Origin: Nostoc sp. CHAB 5834
GTDB taxonomy: Bacteria; Cyanobacteriota; Cyanobacteriia; Cyanobacteriales; Nostocaceae
Assembly (NCBI GenBank): GCA_020829485.1
Contig: JAIVFU010000020.1
Span: forward strand, 1-64,000
Length of the DNA: 64,000 nucleotides
Direction: 5' to 3'
The notes below the pieces were generated by a model. That model was not told the DNA's origin. It saw only the letters and a list, made by a program, of their open reading frames with translations, and did no database searches. A program made the translations under genes and the position numbers. This document shows positions 25,377 through 34,227 of this stretch, piece by piece (within the stretch, counting starts at the first letter, position 1; each line of letters begins with the position of its first letter).

Positions 25377-27658
25377 CTGTTTGCCTCCGCCGACAGGGTG
25401 AAGTAAAATGTACTACCTTGAGCGGGGGTAGATTCCACCCAAATTCTACCACCGTGACGTTCCACAATTTTGCGGGCAATGGTTAACCCTACCCCAGTCC
25501 CACCGCCAAATTCGTCCCGTCCATGTAAGCGGCGAAAGATTTGAAAGATTTTGTCGAGATGCTCTTGGGAAATGCCGATGCCGTTATCACGAACGTAGAA
25601 GCACTGGGGATTGGAGACTGGGGATTGGGGAAGAAATTCTTTTAAGATTTGGTTGGTTTGTCCCGATTCAATGAAACCAATTTCTACCCACTTATCAGGT
25701 TTATCATTGTACTTAATAGCGTTGCTGATTAGGTTGCTGAAGAGTTCATTAATTTGAGCGCGATCGCCTTGAACGCTCTTAAGAGGTTGAGGAATGCGAA
25801 ACTCAACTTCGCTCTGCGGTCGAGCAATGGTCAAAGTGGTAATTACCTGCTGCACTAACTCGTTCAAATTCACTGGTTGCCTGATCAATTCGGCGCGTCC
25901 CAAACGGGAGAAATGCAGGAGTGAATTAATCAGGTTTTCCATTCGCTGCGTCAGCCGTACCAGGGTTTGCAGTTTCCCAATCCCATCATTATCTAGTACA
26001 TCTGCATAGTCTTCCATTAAGAAGTTCGCATAGTTGTGAATGCCCCGGAGTGGTTCTTTCAGGTCATGGGAGGCAACGTAGGCAAAAGAATCGAGTTCTT
26101 CGTTACTCCGTTGTAATTCAAAATTCATTGATGCCAGCTTGTCTGCTTGCCGCAACACAACGCCCACAACCAGGCTTCGCAGTTCACTAACTGCTTCAAC
26201 TTCGCAAGGTTTCCAGGGTAGGGCAGATCCTTGCACCGTTTCTTGCCATAATTGAAAGGATTTGCGAGGAGACATTCTTAAACTGCCATCTGACAAAAAT
26301 TCTACAGGTTTGTTGGGGTTGCCGCCCCAATTCACCGTTTGAATTACCTCTGGACGAAACCAGAGAATGTAATTGTGATGAACTTTAGAAATTTCTAGGG
26401 CTAATACGCCACTGGCGATCGCTTTATATGACTCGGCGGCAGGGTAATTTTTCGAGAGCGATCGCGTCTCAAACAAGTTATGATAAAGGTGAGGTTTAAT
26501 CCAATCAAGTAAAGTGTTAACCTCTGTCTCAGATGGGGTTTTACCCACTCGAACACACTGGTCGCCACTACATATCACCGCTCCCGTAGCGCTAACCAGA
26601 TTGAGTAATTGAGATTTCAGTTGCACCATGCCATCCAGGAAATACTCAGCCTGAGACAACCCTTCGACAAATTGAGTTTGCAATGACTGCAATTGTCTTT
26701 TATAATCAATGTCTTCAGTAGCTTCTTTGTTTGCCAGTTCCACAGACATCACCTGTCCAATAAACTCGCACATAGTGCGGATATTGTAAGGAACATATTT
26801 AGGCGACGAATGGTGACAGGCAATTAATCCCCAAAGCTTTTGATCCTGCATCAGAGAAATAGACATGGAGGCAGTCACGCCCATATTTTGTAGATATTCT
26901 AGATGTAATGGAGAAACACTCCGCAACACCGAGAGACTGAGATCCAACGGTTGATTTGTCAAAGGATTGTTTGCTGGAATTAAGGTGACGGGCTGGTAGC
27001 TAGCATCTGGAATCAGCCGAAGCCAGTTGAGGGTATATAGCTGTCGGGCTTGCTTGGGAATATCAGAGGGTGGATAATGTAAATCAAGATACGGCGTTTC
27101 CTGATTGGTATCTTCAGCGATGACACTCCCTGCCCCATCAGGATCGAATCGATAGACCATGACGCGATCAAAGCCAGTGATTCGCCGGACTTCTGTAACC
27201 ACAATCTGGCACATTTCCAGCAGCGCTGGTGCTTTCTGAATCCGGGTAATGGTTCCTCTTACCTGTTGATAGAAGTCAAAAAAGCCTGTTTTGTCCTTCG
27301 CTTTTTTCGGCTCTAATTCTAAAATAATAATATTATCTAGATGATGGACAATACCATCAAAATGAATTGATTTATTTTGATGTTTGATGGATATATTTAG
27401 GGGATTAACGCTCTCAAAATCCTCTGCCAGACATTGTTGAATTAGTTTAATCTGCTTGATATTGAGTAAATCTGATAGCGGCTTGCCCAGCAATTCTTCA
27501 GGTTGACGGCCAACAACTTCCTGGGTGTTGCTGCTCACCTGAACAATTTCCAGGTTAGGATCTTGCAAAACCAGTAAAACCCCGTGAGGCTGGATCAGAC
27601 TGGGAATGTGAATCAGCTCGCGATCGCAGTTTGTCAAATCAATGATCTCATCAGTCAT
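25373..27658 (-). CDS. Bacteriophytochrome-like histidine kinase (CphB type): PAS - GAF - PHY - HisKA - HATPase
   Basis: 761 residues with the full red/far-red photosensory module. At the phytochromobilin/phycocyanobilin attachment site the sequence is SVSPLHLEYLQNMGV: Leu251 stands where Cph1-type proteins have Cys. Instead Cys11 (LTNCDRELIHIPSLIQPHG) lies at the biliverdin-binding position of bacteriophytochromes. The DIP motif (PPSDIP, about 196-201) and the PHY tongue PRKSF (464-468) are intact; His531 is in VASHDLKEPLRG, and HATPase boxes DNGIGI and GTGVGL follow. It therefore most likely binds biliverdin. Near residues 676-686 four heptamers of the CCCCA(A/G)T type are part of the coding sequence. 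First gene of the operon with the Rcp protein and DXCF kinase. Confidence 0.93.
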   Translation of the reverse strand: MTDEIIDLTNCDRELIHIPSLIQPHGVLLVLQDPNLEIVQVSSNTQEVVGRQPEELLGKPLSDLLNIKQIKLIQQCLAEDFESVNPLNISIKHQNKSIHFDGIVHHLDNIIILELEPKKAKDKTGFFDFYQQVRGTITRIQKAPALLEMCQIVVTEVRRITGFDRVMVYRFDPDGAGSVIAEDTNQETPYLDLHYPPSDIPKQARQLYTLNWLRLIPDASYQPVTLIPANNPLTNQPLDLSLSVLRSVSPLHLEYLQNMGVTASMSISLMQDQKLWGLIACHHSSPKYVPYNIRTMCEFIGQVMSVELANKEATEDIDYKRQLQSLQTQFVEGLSQAEYFLDGMVQLKSQLLNLVSATGAVICSGDQCVRVGKTPSETEVNTLLDWIKPHLYHNLFETRSLSKNYPAAESYKAIASGVLALEISKVHHNYILWFRPEVIQTVNWGGNPNKPVEFLSDGSLRMSPRKSFQLWQETVQGSALPWKPCEVEAVSELRSLVVGVVLRQADKLASMNFELQRSNEELDSFAYVASHDLKEPLRGIHNYANFLMEDYADVLDNDGIGKLQTLVRLTQRMENLINSLLHFSRLGRAELIRQPVNLNELVQQVITTLTIARPQSEVEFRIPQPLKSVQGDRAQINELFSNLISNAIKYNDKPDKWVEIGFIESGQTNQILKEFLPQSPVSNPQCFYVRDNGIGISQEHLDKIFQIFRRLHGRDEFGGGTGVGLTIARKIVERHGGRIWVESTPAQGSTFYFTLSAEANR
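25603..25630 (-). repeat. Four STRR1 heptamers inside the phytochrome gene
   Basis: Read on the coding strand, CCCCAAT, CCCCAGT, CTCCAAT, CCCCAGT stand in tandem, encoding the QSPVSNPQ region between two strands of the HATPase domain. Confidence 0.7.
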
Positions 27659-27739
27659 TCTCTGTTTCTCAAACTCCTCATTAGAACTCTGGCATAAATC
27701 AGAAATGACTAATTGAACTTACACTAGAGACTCTGGCTT

Positions 27740-27967
27740 CTACTCATCGCTTAACGTTTCAATCAACAACTCTACTTGTTGCTGTCGCTGCTGCAAAAAA
27801 CTTTCGCACTGACGCAAATACTCAACAGCACTTGCAAATTGCTCAAACACAGCTTCCAAATCCAACTCACCCGCCTCAATACGAGCAATTATTCCCTCTA
27901 TTTCAGCAACCTTCGCCTCATAATTCCAACCTTCCTCAGAACTAGAAGCACCCTTACGTTTAACCAT
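27740..27967 (-). CDS. xseB: Exodeoxyribonuclease VII small subunit XseB
   Basis: 75-residue subunit of the nuclease that degrades single-stranded DNA from both ends. The pattern [44 protein letters not shown] is the two-helix XseB hairpin. A basic N-terminus ([13 protein letters not shown]) precedes it. It follows xseA on the same strand after 48 bases, as in many bacteria. Confidence 0.92.
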   Translation of the reverse strand: MVKRKGASSSEEGWNYEAKVAEIEGIIARIEAGELDLEAVFEQFASAVEYLRQCESFLQQRQQQVELLIETLSDE

Positions 27968-28025
27968 TAACCTCTCTGTGTCCTCTGCGCCTCTGTGGTA
28001 GCCTGCGGCAAGCCGCTACGCGTCT
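27968..28025 (-). repeat. Dispersed cyanobacterial repeat at the xseA 3' end
   Basis: On the minus strand, TAGCGGCTTGCCGCAGGCTA (palindromic) is followed by a run of CAGAGG/CGCAGAGG units. The palindrome begins at the xseA stop codon, which it supplies. I recall this sequence as common in Nostoc intergenic regions; its frequency was not counted. Confidence 0.5.
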
Positions 28026-29257
28026 ACGTTTACTTCCATAACCTTCACTTTAACCTCACCCTGCCCCAACTGAATCAATAAATCTTGCCCCACAGTCAAC
28101 TTTGCCGCAGAACGAGCGATCGCCCCATCTTCCTTTCTCACCACCGCATAACCACGCTGTAACACCGCTTTCGGGTCAAGACTAGCCAACTTTTGCCGCA
28201 ATAACTCTAAATGCTGGGTTGCTTGCTGCGATCGCCCCGTCGTAATTTGCACCAAATGCTGACGCTTCCAACCTAACTTGTCCACCTCCAGCTGCACTTG
28301 CCGATCTAACCGCAAACGTCGCAAACGATTTCGCAATACTTGCAGTTTATTCTTAGCATTTTCTCTAAAGTCATGCACCGCTTCATGTAAAGCGACAACT
28401 CGCCCCCGATGTTCAATATACAACTCTGAAAGTGATGGCACAACCATTTCTGCCGCCGCAGTCGGTGTATGCACACAAGCATCTGCAACTAAATCTGCCA
28501 AAGATTCATCTCGTTGATGGCCGATACCAGTAATTACCGGAATAGAACAACTAGCAAGCGATCGCACCACACGTTCATCATTAAAGCAAGCTAACTCCTC
28601 AACCGCACCACCACCCCGCGATAAAATTAGCACTTCGGCGCGGCCATCTCTTTCCACCCGCTCAATTGCTTTAACGATAGATTCCGGCGCTTGCTCACCT
28701 TGTACTGTTGCGGGAGAAAATAAAACCTGTAAACCTGGATACCTTTGCTTGAGAGTTTTTTGAATATCACCCCAAGCAGCCGCCGTTGGTGAAGTGACGA
28801 CAGCGATCGTTTGGGGATGAGTTGGGAGCGGGAGCTTTCTTTGCGCGTCGAACAATCCCTCAGCCAGCAAGCGATTTTTGAGTTGTTGATAGCGCAACGC
28901 CTGTAAACCAACACCAGCAGTTAGAGTTTGCCAAACTGACAACTGATACTCTCCCCGTTGTGGATACAGGCGAATACTGCCCAAAATGATTATCTGCTCA
29001 CCGGGAACGGGTATCTGGGCGAGTTTTGGCAATTGGCTATTCCATACTACACACTTAATTCCGGCACTGCGATCGGTGTCTTGCAGCGTAAAAAATAAAC
29101 CACTGCGATGGTGGTTAGCACTGGAGACTTCGCCAGTTACCCAAACTTGCCGTAATTGTTCATCTTGCTCTAACAGCAAGCGGATATAGTCAGTTAATCC
29201 AGAAACTGAAAGTGTTGTATCGAGAATCAGAGAGTCGGGAAGGTCGAGAGTCATCAA
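28016..29257 (-). CDS. xseA: Exodeoxyribonuclease VII large subunit XseA
   Basis: Catalytic subunit for single-stranded DNA degradation. The N-terminal OB fold (VWVTGEVSSANHHRSGLFFTLQD) is followed by the catalytic domain with IAVVTSPTAAAWGDIQ, ILSRGGGAVEELACFNDE and ITGIGHQRDESLADLVAD, all family hallmarks. A helical C-terminal region (RLRRLRLDRQVQLEVDKLG) and the end strand follow. At 413 residues it is normal. The ATG choice: two Met in tandem (MMT), of which the second may be used. The last residues and stop lie next to a repeat. Confidence 0.95.
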   Translation of the reverse strand: MMTLDLPDSLILDTTLSVSGLTDYIRLLLEQDEQLRQVWVTGEVSSANHHRSGLFFTLQDTDRSAGIKCVVWNSQLPKLAQIPVPGEQIIILGSIRLYPQRGEYQLSVWQTLTAGVGLQALRYQQLKNRLLAEGLFDAQRKLPLPTHPQTIAVVTSPTAAAWGDIQKTLKQRYPGLQVLFSPATVQGEQAPESIVKAIERVERDGRAEVLILSRGGGAVEELACFNDERVVRSLASCSIPVITGIGHQRDESLADLVADACVHTPTAAAEMVVPSLSELYIEHRGRVVALHEAVHDFRENAKNKLQVLRNRLRRLRLDRQVQLEVDKLGWKRQHLVQITTGRSQQATQHLELLRQKLASLDPKAVLQRGYAVVRKEDGAIARSAAKLTVGQDLLIQLGQGEVKVKVMEVNVDA

Positions 29258-29395
29258 AGATATACGAAAGCAAAAGCCTAATTAAATCTTAGCAAATAAC
29301 GTTAATTGATAGCTATTGTGTTGAATAATCAAACTGAAAATATCCAAAAAATCTATTAGACTTAAATTAATCACTAAATACAGTTTAAAACCATA

Positions 29396-29629
29396 ATGGA
29401 AAAAATAGAACTTGAACTAGACAGACTCACCTTTGAACGGGCAAAAACTCTGGCAATAGTAAATCAATCAACTTTATCAGAATTGATTAGTCACGTAATT
29501 GAACGTTTAGCAGAAGTTCAGGAGAAAAACGATCCATTAATGGGATTATATGCTGATGTTCCAGAAATTGTTGATGAAATTGTTGCTGAGGCTATGGAAA
29601 AAAGAGGATATACTGGAACAGATGAATGA
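29396..29629 (+). CDS. VapB-like antitoxin (DUF6364-type small protein)
   Basis: 77 residues, acidic at the C-terminus. The start (MEKIELELDRLTFERAKTLA) resembles the ribbon-helix-helix or helix type antitoxin that binds a PIN toxin through its C-terminal tail. Its stop overlaps the start of the PIN-domain gene by eight bases, the usual arrangement of type II toxin-antitoxin pairs. The exact family cannot be named with certainty. Confidence 0.7.
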   Translation: MEKIELELDRLTFERAKTLAIVNQSTLSELISHVIERLAEVQEKNDPLMGLYADVPEIVDEIVAEAMEKRGYTGTDE

Positions 29630-30050
29630 AGTAGAAAAGTCCCTACTTGATACGGATATTCTTTCAGAAATTATTAAACGAGTAAATCCTCGTATTATTG
29701 TCAAAGCCAATAGTTACTTAAATCAGTTTGATAAATATACAATTTCTGCAATTACAGTCATGGAAATTGTAGAAGGCTGGCAAAAACGTAAGCAAGAAAA
29801 ACGTCTTCAGCAATTTTTAACTATACTGGCTTCACAGGAAATATTATCCTTTGACTTGACAGAAGCAGTATTAGCAGGGAAGATGTACGCTGATTTAGAG
29901 ACAACTGGAAAAAGAATTGGTTATCCTGATTGTATGATTGCAGCAATTGCCATCAGTAATAATCTAACTTTAGTTACTGGTAATTTATCTCATTATCAAA
30001 GGATTCAAGATTTAGATTATTCACTAAGACTAGATAACTGGCGTTTCTAG
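29622..30050 (+). CDS. PIN-domain toxin, VapC type
   Basis: 142 residues beginning at ATG 29622, which overlaps the antitoxin stop; a longer upstream frame in the same phase is only antisense-like noise inside the antitoxin. The active-site acids are LLDTDILSEII (Asp), a Glu in the AVTVMEI segment, and YPDCMIAAIAI with TGNLSHYQRI near the C-terminus, matching VapC ribonucleases. Other type II toxins of this shape cut tRNA or rRNA; the target here is unknown. Confidence 0.85.
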   Translation: MNEVEKSLLDTDILSEIIKRVNPRIIVKANSYLNQFDKYTISAITVMEIVEGWQKRKQEKRLQQFLTILASQEILSFDLTEAVLAGKMYADLETTGKRIGYPDCMIAAIAISNNLTLVTGNLSHYQRIQDLDYSLRLDNWRF

Positions 30051-30125
30051 CGACAATGGTGATGGATGAAGTCGCATTAAGTTTGGCCACTAGCTAAACG
30101 CTCTAATGCCGATGTATTTTATCAC

Positions 30126-30767
30126 TTAATTTTTATATCCTGTATTACAGTATGGATGCGTTATCTGTCCATTATCTAGACTTGCTAATCCGCCATCTGC
30201 CTTGCGCTGTATATGATCAAACGAAATGGAGTTTCTATGGATAAGACCATTGCAAATCTTACATTGAGGTATATTTTTTAATGTTTTCTTTATATAAATC
30301 TCACTTTTTCTATTTGTATTAAAATCTATATTATTAACAATATTTACAAAATCTAAAATTAGCGGTAGTGTTTGAGCAGAATAAAGCTTTCCAGCAACTG
30401 GCACATCAAAAGTTTTGATTGGAGTTTGTAGTTTAGGTTCAAAAAGTATTTCGTTAATTTCTTTAGCTATCTCTTGTATTTGATTCTGTATTTCATCTGG
30501 AAAAGATGACCAATATTTATGTCCTGTACCACTTCTAATAATTGCACGTGCAGCTATACTATTAGGCTTTCTTCTAGATTCAAGGAGCTTTAGCTCAGTT
30601 TTATCAATTAGTGTAGCTTGTTGATTAATTTTGAAAAAAGAATTTTCTGCTTTACTGGCATCACCTTCAATCCATTGAAGTTGAAGTGCTAATGCTGATA
30701 AATTTTGAGCATATTTGATAATTTCTGGTTTGAATTTATTTATAACTGTTACTAAGTATTTTAGCAT
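30126..30767 (-). CDS. C-terminal part of a DUF262/HNH endonuclease-like protein (N-terminally truncated)
   Basis: The last 45 residues form an HNH zinc motif: CKICNG, DHIQRKADGG and THPYC. The middle (ENSFFKINQQATLIDKTELKLLESRRKPN) is what I know from the centre of longer DUF262-HNH proteins, where an N-terminal DUF262 domain with its DGQQR motif comes first. Here that part is absent and the upstream 480 bases show no continuation. It is most likely a remnant, or the gene uses an unrecognised split. It is isolated, with low GC compared with neighbours. Confidence 0.55.
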   Translation of the reverse strand: MLKYLVTVINKFKPEIIKYAQNLSALALQLQWIEGDASKAENSFFKINQQATLIDKTELKLLESRRKPNSIAARAIIRSGTGHKYWSSFPDEIQNQIQEIAKEINEILFEPKLQTPIKTFDVPVAGKLYSAQTLPLILDFVNIVNNIDFNTNRKSEIYIKKTLKNIPQCKICNGLIHRNSISFDHIQRKADGGLASLDNGQITHPYCNTGYKN

Positions 30768-31251
30768 ACCTGCAAATCAGACCTATTTCTTGCTAAACCC
30801 GTCACTGAGGATATCTCCCAGAAAAACCCACTTACACTAAAGACAGAAGCAAAACCGTCACGTAAAGACTATGATTCAAAATCTCCCGTTTACCAAATGA
30901 AGCCACCGTCGTCGATGATATGCTGATTGGGATAGCGATCGCTCCTAATTTAGCAACCTCCGCAAATGCTCACGAATCCGGTTCTACTGACAGTGTTGTT
31001 TAGGTAATTTATTTTTTCTTTAAAACCCCTTGCTTACCCAGCGAAAAAAAGCTATCTCTGAATGCAGGTTGGTATCATTGTGCAAGACTACCCTAATCTG
31101 GTAGCGATCGAGTTACGATCTTGTTACACCCCTTTTTTGATTTGAGAAGTCCTATTCCAGAATTTTCTGGTTAAAATAGTATATCTGTTCTACTCAAAAT
31201 CTCAGAGCAACACTCCTTAAAACCATATATTTAGAGGCATTAGAGGCAGAA
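30768..31251. other. Intergenic region with recA promoter
   Basis: Nothing coding is seen in the left half. The right end holds a LexA-like operator over the recA promoter (listed separately). One HIP1 site occurs near 30940. Confidence 0.5.
31178..31191 (+). promoter_or_regulatory. LexA-like operator upstream of recA
   Basis: AGTATATCTGTTCT fits the cyanobacterial LexA consensus RGTACNNNDGTWCB at all fixed positions but one (T for the C at position 5). It lies about 60 bases upstream of the recA start. LexA does not always control SOS in cyanobacteria, so repression by damage is inference. Confidence 0.5.
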
Positions 31252-32331
31252 ATGGCTATCAACACCGATACTTCCGGCAAGCAAAAAGCGCTGACTATGG
31301 TGCTTAACCAGATTGAGCGCAGCTTTGGTAAAGGAGCAATCATGCGCCTGGGCGATGCCACCCGGATGCGGGTGGAGACAATTTCTAGTGGGGCGCTTAC
31401 CCTAGATTTAGCATTGGGTGGTGGTTTACCCAAGGGGCGGGTAATTGAAATTTATGGCCCGGAAAGTTCCGGGAAAACTACAGTAGCACTACATGCGCTT
31501 GCTGAAGTGCAAAGAAATGGTGGTATTGCTGCCTTTGTTGATGCTGAACACGCTCTTGATCCTACTTATGCTGCGGCATTAGGTGTAGATATTGACAATT
31601 TGCTGATTTCCCAACCTGACACAGGCGAATCAGCTTTGGAAATTGTCGATCAGCTTGTTCGTTCTGCTGCGGTTGATATTGTAGTCATTGACTCAGTAGC
31701 AGCACTGGTTCCCCGTGCTGAAATTGAAGGCGATATGGGTGACACCCACGTTGGTTTGCAAGCGCGATTAATGAGCCAAGCCCTACGTAAAATTACTGGC
31801 AACATTGGTAAATCTGGTTGTACAGTAATTTTCATCAACCAGTTGCGGCAAAAAATCGGTGTTACCTACGGTAGCCCAGAAACTACCACTGGCGGTAACG
31901 CATTGAAATTTTACGCTTCGGTGCGCTTGGATATTCGCCGAATTCAAACCTTGAAAAAAGGTACAGATGAATATGGTAATCGCGTTAAAGTCAAAGTCGC
32001 CAAAAATAAAGTAGCGCCGCCCTTCAGAATAGCGGAATTTGACATTATTTTTGGCAAAGGTATTTCTACCTTGGGTTGTGTTGTTGACTTAGCAGAAGAA
32101 ACTGGCATTATTGTCCGCAAAGGAGCTTGGTATAGTTACAACGGCGATAATATCTCTCAAGGACGAGACAACGCCATTAAGTATCTAGAAGAAAAGCCTG
32201 AATTTGCTGAAGAAATTAAGAAACTGGTGCGGGAAAAACTAGATAAAGGTGCTGTTGTTTCTGCTAACTCTGTAGCTAAAGCCAGTGAAGAGGATGAAGA
32301 GGAAGAAGTCGATTTAGAGCCAGAAGAATAA
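31252..32331 (+). CDS. recA: Recombinase RecA
   Basis: Forms nucleoprotein filaments on single-stranded DNA for strand exchange and SOS co-protease activity. The Walker [10 protein letters not shown] (residues about 67-75), the [10 protein letters not shown] segment, [20 protein letters not shown] with loop L1 and the L2 loop, and [28 protein letters not shown] are intact. The C-terminal tail is highly acidic ([14 protein letters not shown]), as in many RecA proteins. At 359 residues it is full length, with no intein. Start ATG is preceded by AGAGG. Followed by a clear hairpin terminator. Confidence 0.98.
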   Translation: MAINTDTSGKQKALTMVLNQIERSFGKGAIMRLGDATRMRVETISSGALTLDLALGGGLPKGRVIEIYGPESSGKTTVALHALAEVQRNGGIAAFVDAEHALDPTYAAALGVDIDNLLISQPDTGESALEIVDQLVRSAAVDIVVIDSVAALVPRAEIEGDMGDTHVGLQARLMSQALRKITGNIGKSGCTVIFINQLRQKIGVTYGSPETTTGGNALKFYASVRLDIRRIQTLKKGTDEYGNRVKVKVAKNKVAPPFRIAEFDIIFGKGISTLGCVVDLAEETGIIVRKGAWYSYNGDNISQGRDNAIKYLEEKPEFAEEIKKLVREKLDKGAVVSANSVAKASEEDEEEEVDLEPEE

Positions 32332-32428
32332 GGAATGCGGATTTATCTGCAACTTTTAATATGTAGTGGGTTACATAGATGGCTAACCCACCTTTTCCAA
32401 AGTATTGATGAATTATAGCAAGCCTAAA

Positions 32429-32470
32429 AAAATGATTGCCACTATATGACGAGCAATCATTTTATTTTTA
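32429..32470 (+). terminator. Rho-independent-like terminator of recA
   Basis: AAAATGATTGC pairs with GCAATCATTTT around a 12-base loop, followed by TATTTTTATGG. The stem and T-run lie about 100 bases after the recA stop. Confidence 0.7.
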
Positions 32471-32501
32471 TGGTGTTTGTCGTTGCAATCAGTTAAAAGA
32501 A

Positions 32502-32524
32502 GGGGCATAAAAATGTTATGCCCC
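32502..32524. repeat. Hairpin AGGGGCATAA/TTATGCCCCT
   Basis: A nine-base stem GGGGCATAA/TTATGCCCC with a five-base loop. It may assist termination of recA or of the opposing FHA gene. Confidence 0.5.
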
Positions 32525-32708
32525 TACGAATTGTGTATATAGGAGTCGTATTTGATTTTTGAAATTATCTATGTGGGCGGGGAGTAGGGAGTAGGGAGTA
32601 GGAAATTAGGCTTTTCGATCTGTACGGAGCTTTTTCAGAAATCAAATATTAGTTCTATAGTTCACGCAATTGAAAATTGCTATAATCTCCAATTTTTTAG
32701 CTGGGATT

Positions 32709-33434
32709 CTATGGTATTTGTCTGCTAAAAAAGCGGTCTAAAATTTCTGATTTCTGTTCCGAACTGAAGTTGTCATACCAATCTTCAGACTTTTCAACTA
32801 GTGCAGGATTTCTGAAAATCTCTGAATTTTCATCTGGTTTTTCAGTCAAAAGTTTTGGTTTGTTACAGGCATAAGTAAGTATTTCTACTTGATTCTCCCT
32901 CTTTCGATGCATAAGTTGCATCAATAACTCCATTGCTACAGTTGGCAACACGCGGCAGGTAGAACTCATGAAAAAATCAAAAGTCATACTACCTAGACGA
33001 ATGCGATCGCCATCTTTAAGCTTGATCGCCCCAAAAGCGCGATCGTCATTCACAAATGAGCCATTGGTACTGTCAAAGTCTATAAAGTAGAAGCCTTGAT
33101 CGTCAATATATTGAATAGCAGCGTGGCGACGAGACATATAATTATCAACAATGCAAATACCACTGCTGCGATTACGACCTATTGTCCAGATTTGCTGTGG
33201 CTGCCGTAAACTCTGGGTCTGATTGTCGCACAAATTAGTCATCAAATAAACAGCAGAAGTATCCACTACACCATGTACATAACATCTCTTCCCTCTCGTC
33301 AACGACGGTTGAGATAGGTTTTCTAGCTGAAGAATTTCATCTAGAAGGCTGCTGTTGTGTTCATACAACTTAATAAATACCTGATATAAAGTTAATTTCC
33401 GTTCTATTTCCGTTTGTGCAAAGTCAGCCATCAT
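32709..33434 (-). CDS. FHA domain protein
   Basis: 241 residues. The central FHA domain (residues about 85-155) binds phosphothreonine peptides: TIGRNRSSGICIVDNYMSRRHAAIQYIDDQGFYFIDFDSTNGSFVNDDR has the conserved GR, SRRHA and NGS features. The flanks are unrecognised; the N-terminus has a short helical stretch. Cyanobacterial FHA proteins usually work with Ser/Thr kinases of the kind encoded at 34228-35832. The gene starts MMAD; the first Met is assumed. Confidence 0.88.
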   Translation of the reverse strand: MMADFAQTEIERKLTLYQVFIKLYEHNSSLLDEILQLENLSQPSLTRGKRCYVHGVVDTSAVYLMTNLCDNQTQSLRQPQQIWTIGRNRSSGICIVDNYMSRRHAAIQYIDDQGFYFIDFDSTNGSFVNDDRAFGAIKLKDGDRIRLGSMTFDFFMSSTCRVLPTVAMELLMQLMHRKRENQVEILTYACNKPKLLTEKPDENSEIFRNPALVEKSEDWYDNFSSEQKSEILDRFFSRQIP

Positions 33435-33819
33435 ACGTAAACCTTGTATTACCTGATTTCGGTTATGAATATTTTGCTTCAGCCTACAACCAGGGATAAT
33501 TAATTTTTAACTTTCCTCTGCCATCTGAAAACTTGAGTGGCTTACGAGCGTTAAATTTTACAATTTTTAAATTCGAGATTCCCTGTTGTTCCTAGATATA
33601 AAAAGCATGGAAACATCTAAAACAAATTATTATGATCCTTTATTGTTTATTGTAAATAATCATTTGTTATTTGTAACACATAGTAATTATAAATATTTGA
33701 TTAATAATTGCCAACTATCTACGTATTTTTGCTTAATAATCGGATATTCCTTAACATTTACAACAGGGATGACTATCGTTCAACACAACTATAACCATCC
33801 TGAATTATTGCGATCAGCA

Positions 33820-33853
33820 AGATCCCCCACAACTTTTACGAAGTCGGGGATCT
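33820..33853. repeat. Hairpin repeat AGATCCCC ... GGGGATCT
   Basis: The eight-base inverted repeat encloses AACTTTTACGAAGTC. This sequence type, with GATCCCCCACAACTT..., is in my memory a common Nostoc dispersed repeat. Confidence 0.55.
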
Positions 33854-34066
33854 GCGGGTTGAGTTGGAATTCTCACAAATTAAATAGGATTGCTATTATC
33901 TATTTGGTCAATTCTGAATAAATATGAGTTTTATCAATAAGAATAAAGGCTGATTTATCTAAGCTAATGAGGAAATAGAAGCCTTGTGAGCTTTATAAAA
34001 CAATACATTTCAGTTTAAGTCAGTTTAAGACTTGCTCTTCCCTAAGCCTCCTTAAAAAACAGGGAA

Positions 34067-34179
34067 CTAGTACCGCAAGGCGGAAGTCAAAAGTCAAAAG
34101 TCAAAAGCCGCATATACTTTAATTTTGGGCTTTCTAGCTGTAATGAAATGGTAGGCTTATTTCCGCCTTGCGGTACTAG
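34067..34179. mobile_element. MITE-like element family C, copy 2 (113 bp)
   Basis: Starts CTAGTACCGCAAGGCGGAAG and ends CTTCCGCCTTGCGGTACTAG-like (TTCCGCCTTGCGGTACTAG), an excellent inverted repeat of about 18 bases. The inner part has GTCAAAA repeats as in 13926-14029. No open frame. Confidence 0.85.
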
Positions 34180-34227
34180 TCTCAGAGGCAGGGCAAGTGA
34201 GTAACTTCTCAAATTTAAACTTTTAAT

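Larger units (their letters stand above)
32332..32708. other. Intergenic region between convergent recA and FHA genes
   Basis: About 380 bases with the recA terminator at 32429-32470, a second hairpin at 32502-32524 (GGGGCATAA with TTATGCCCC) and a run of GGGAGTA heptamers at 32580-32603. No gene is seen. Confidence 0.6.
33435..34227. other. Intergenic region with repeats between FHA and kinase genes
   Basis: About 790 bases. It holds a hairpin at 33820-33853 (AGATCCCC with GGGGATCT) and the family C element at 34067-34179. The upstream 350 bases are AT-rich. A 111-codon open frame near 33586-33921 has no recognisable content and crosses the hairpin, so I do not accept it as a gene. Confidence 0.5.

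Noticed and set aside
29550..29621. Upstream extension of the PIN toxin frame
   Set aside because: The extra 24 residues lie inside the antitoxin gene in another phase, are Leu/Lys-rich without pattern, and the ATG at 29622 gives the standard toxin start overlapping the antitoxin stop.
33586..33921. 111-codon frame in the FHA/kinase gap
   Set aside because: No ribosome binding site, no recognisable domain, and it runs through a hairpin repeat.
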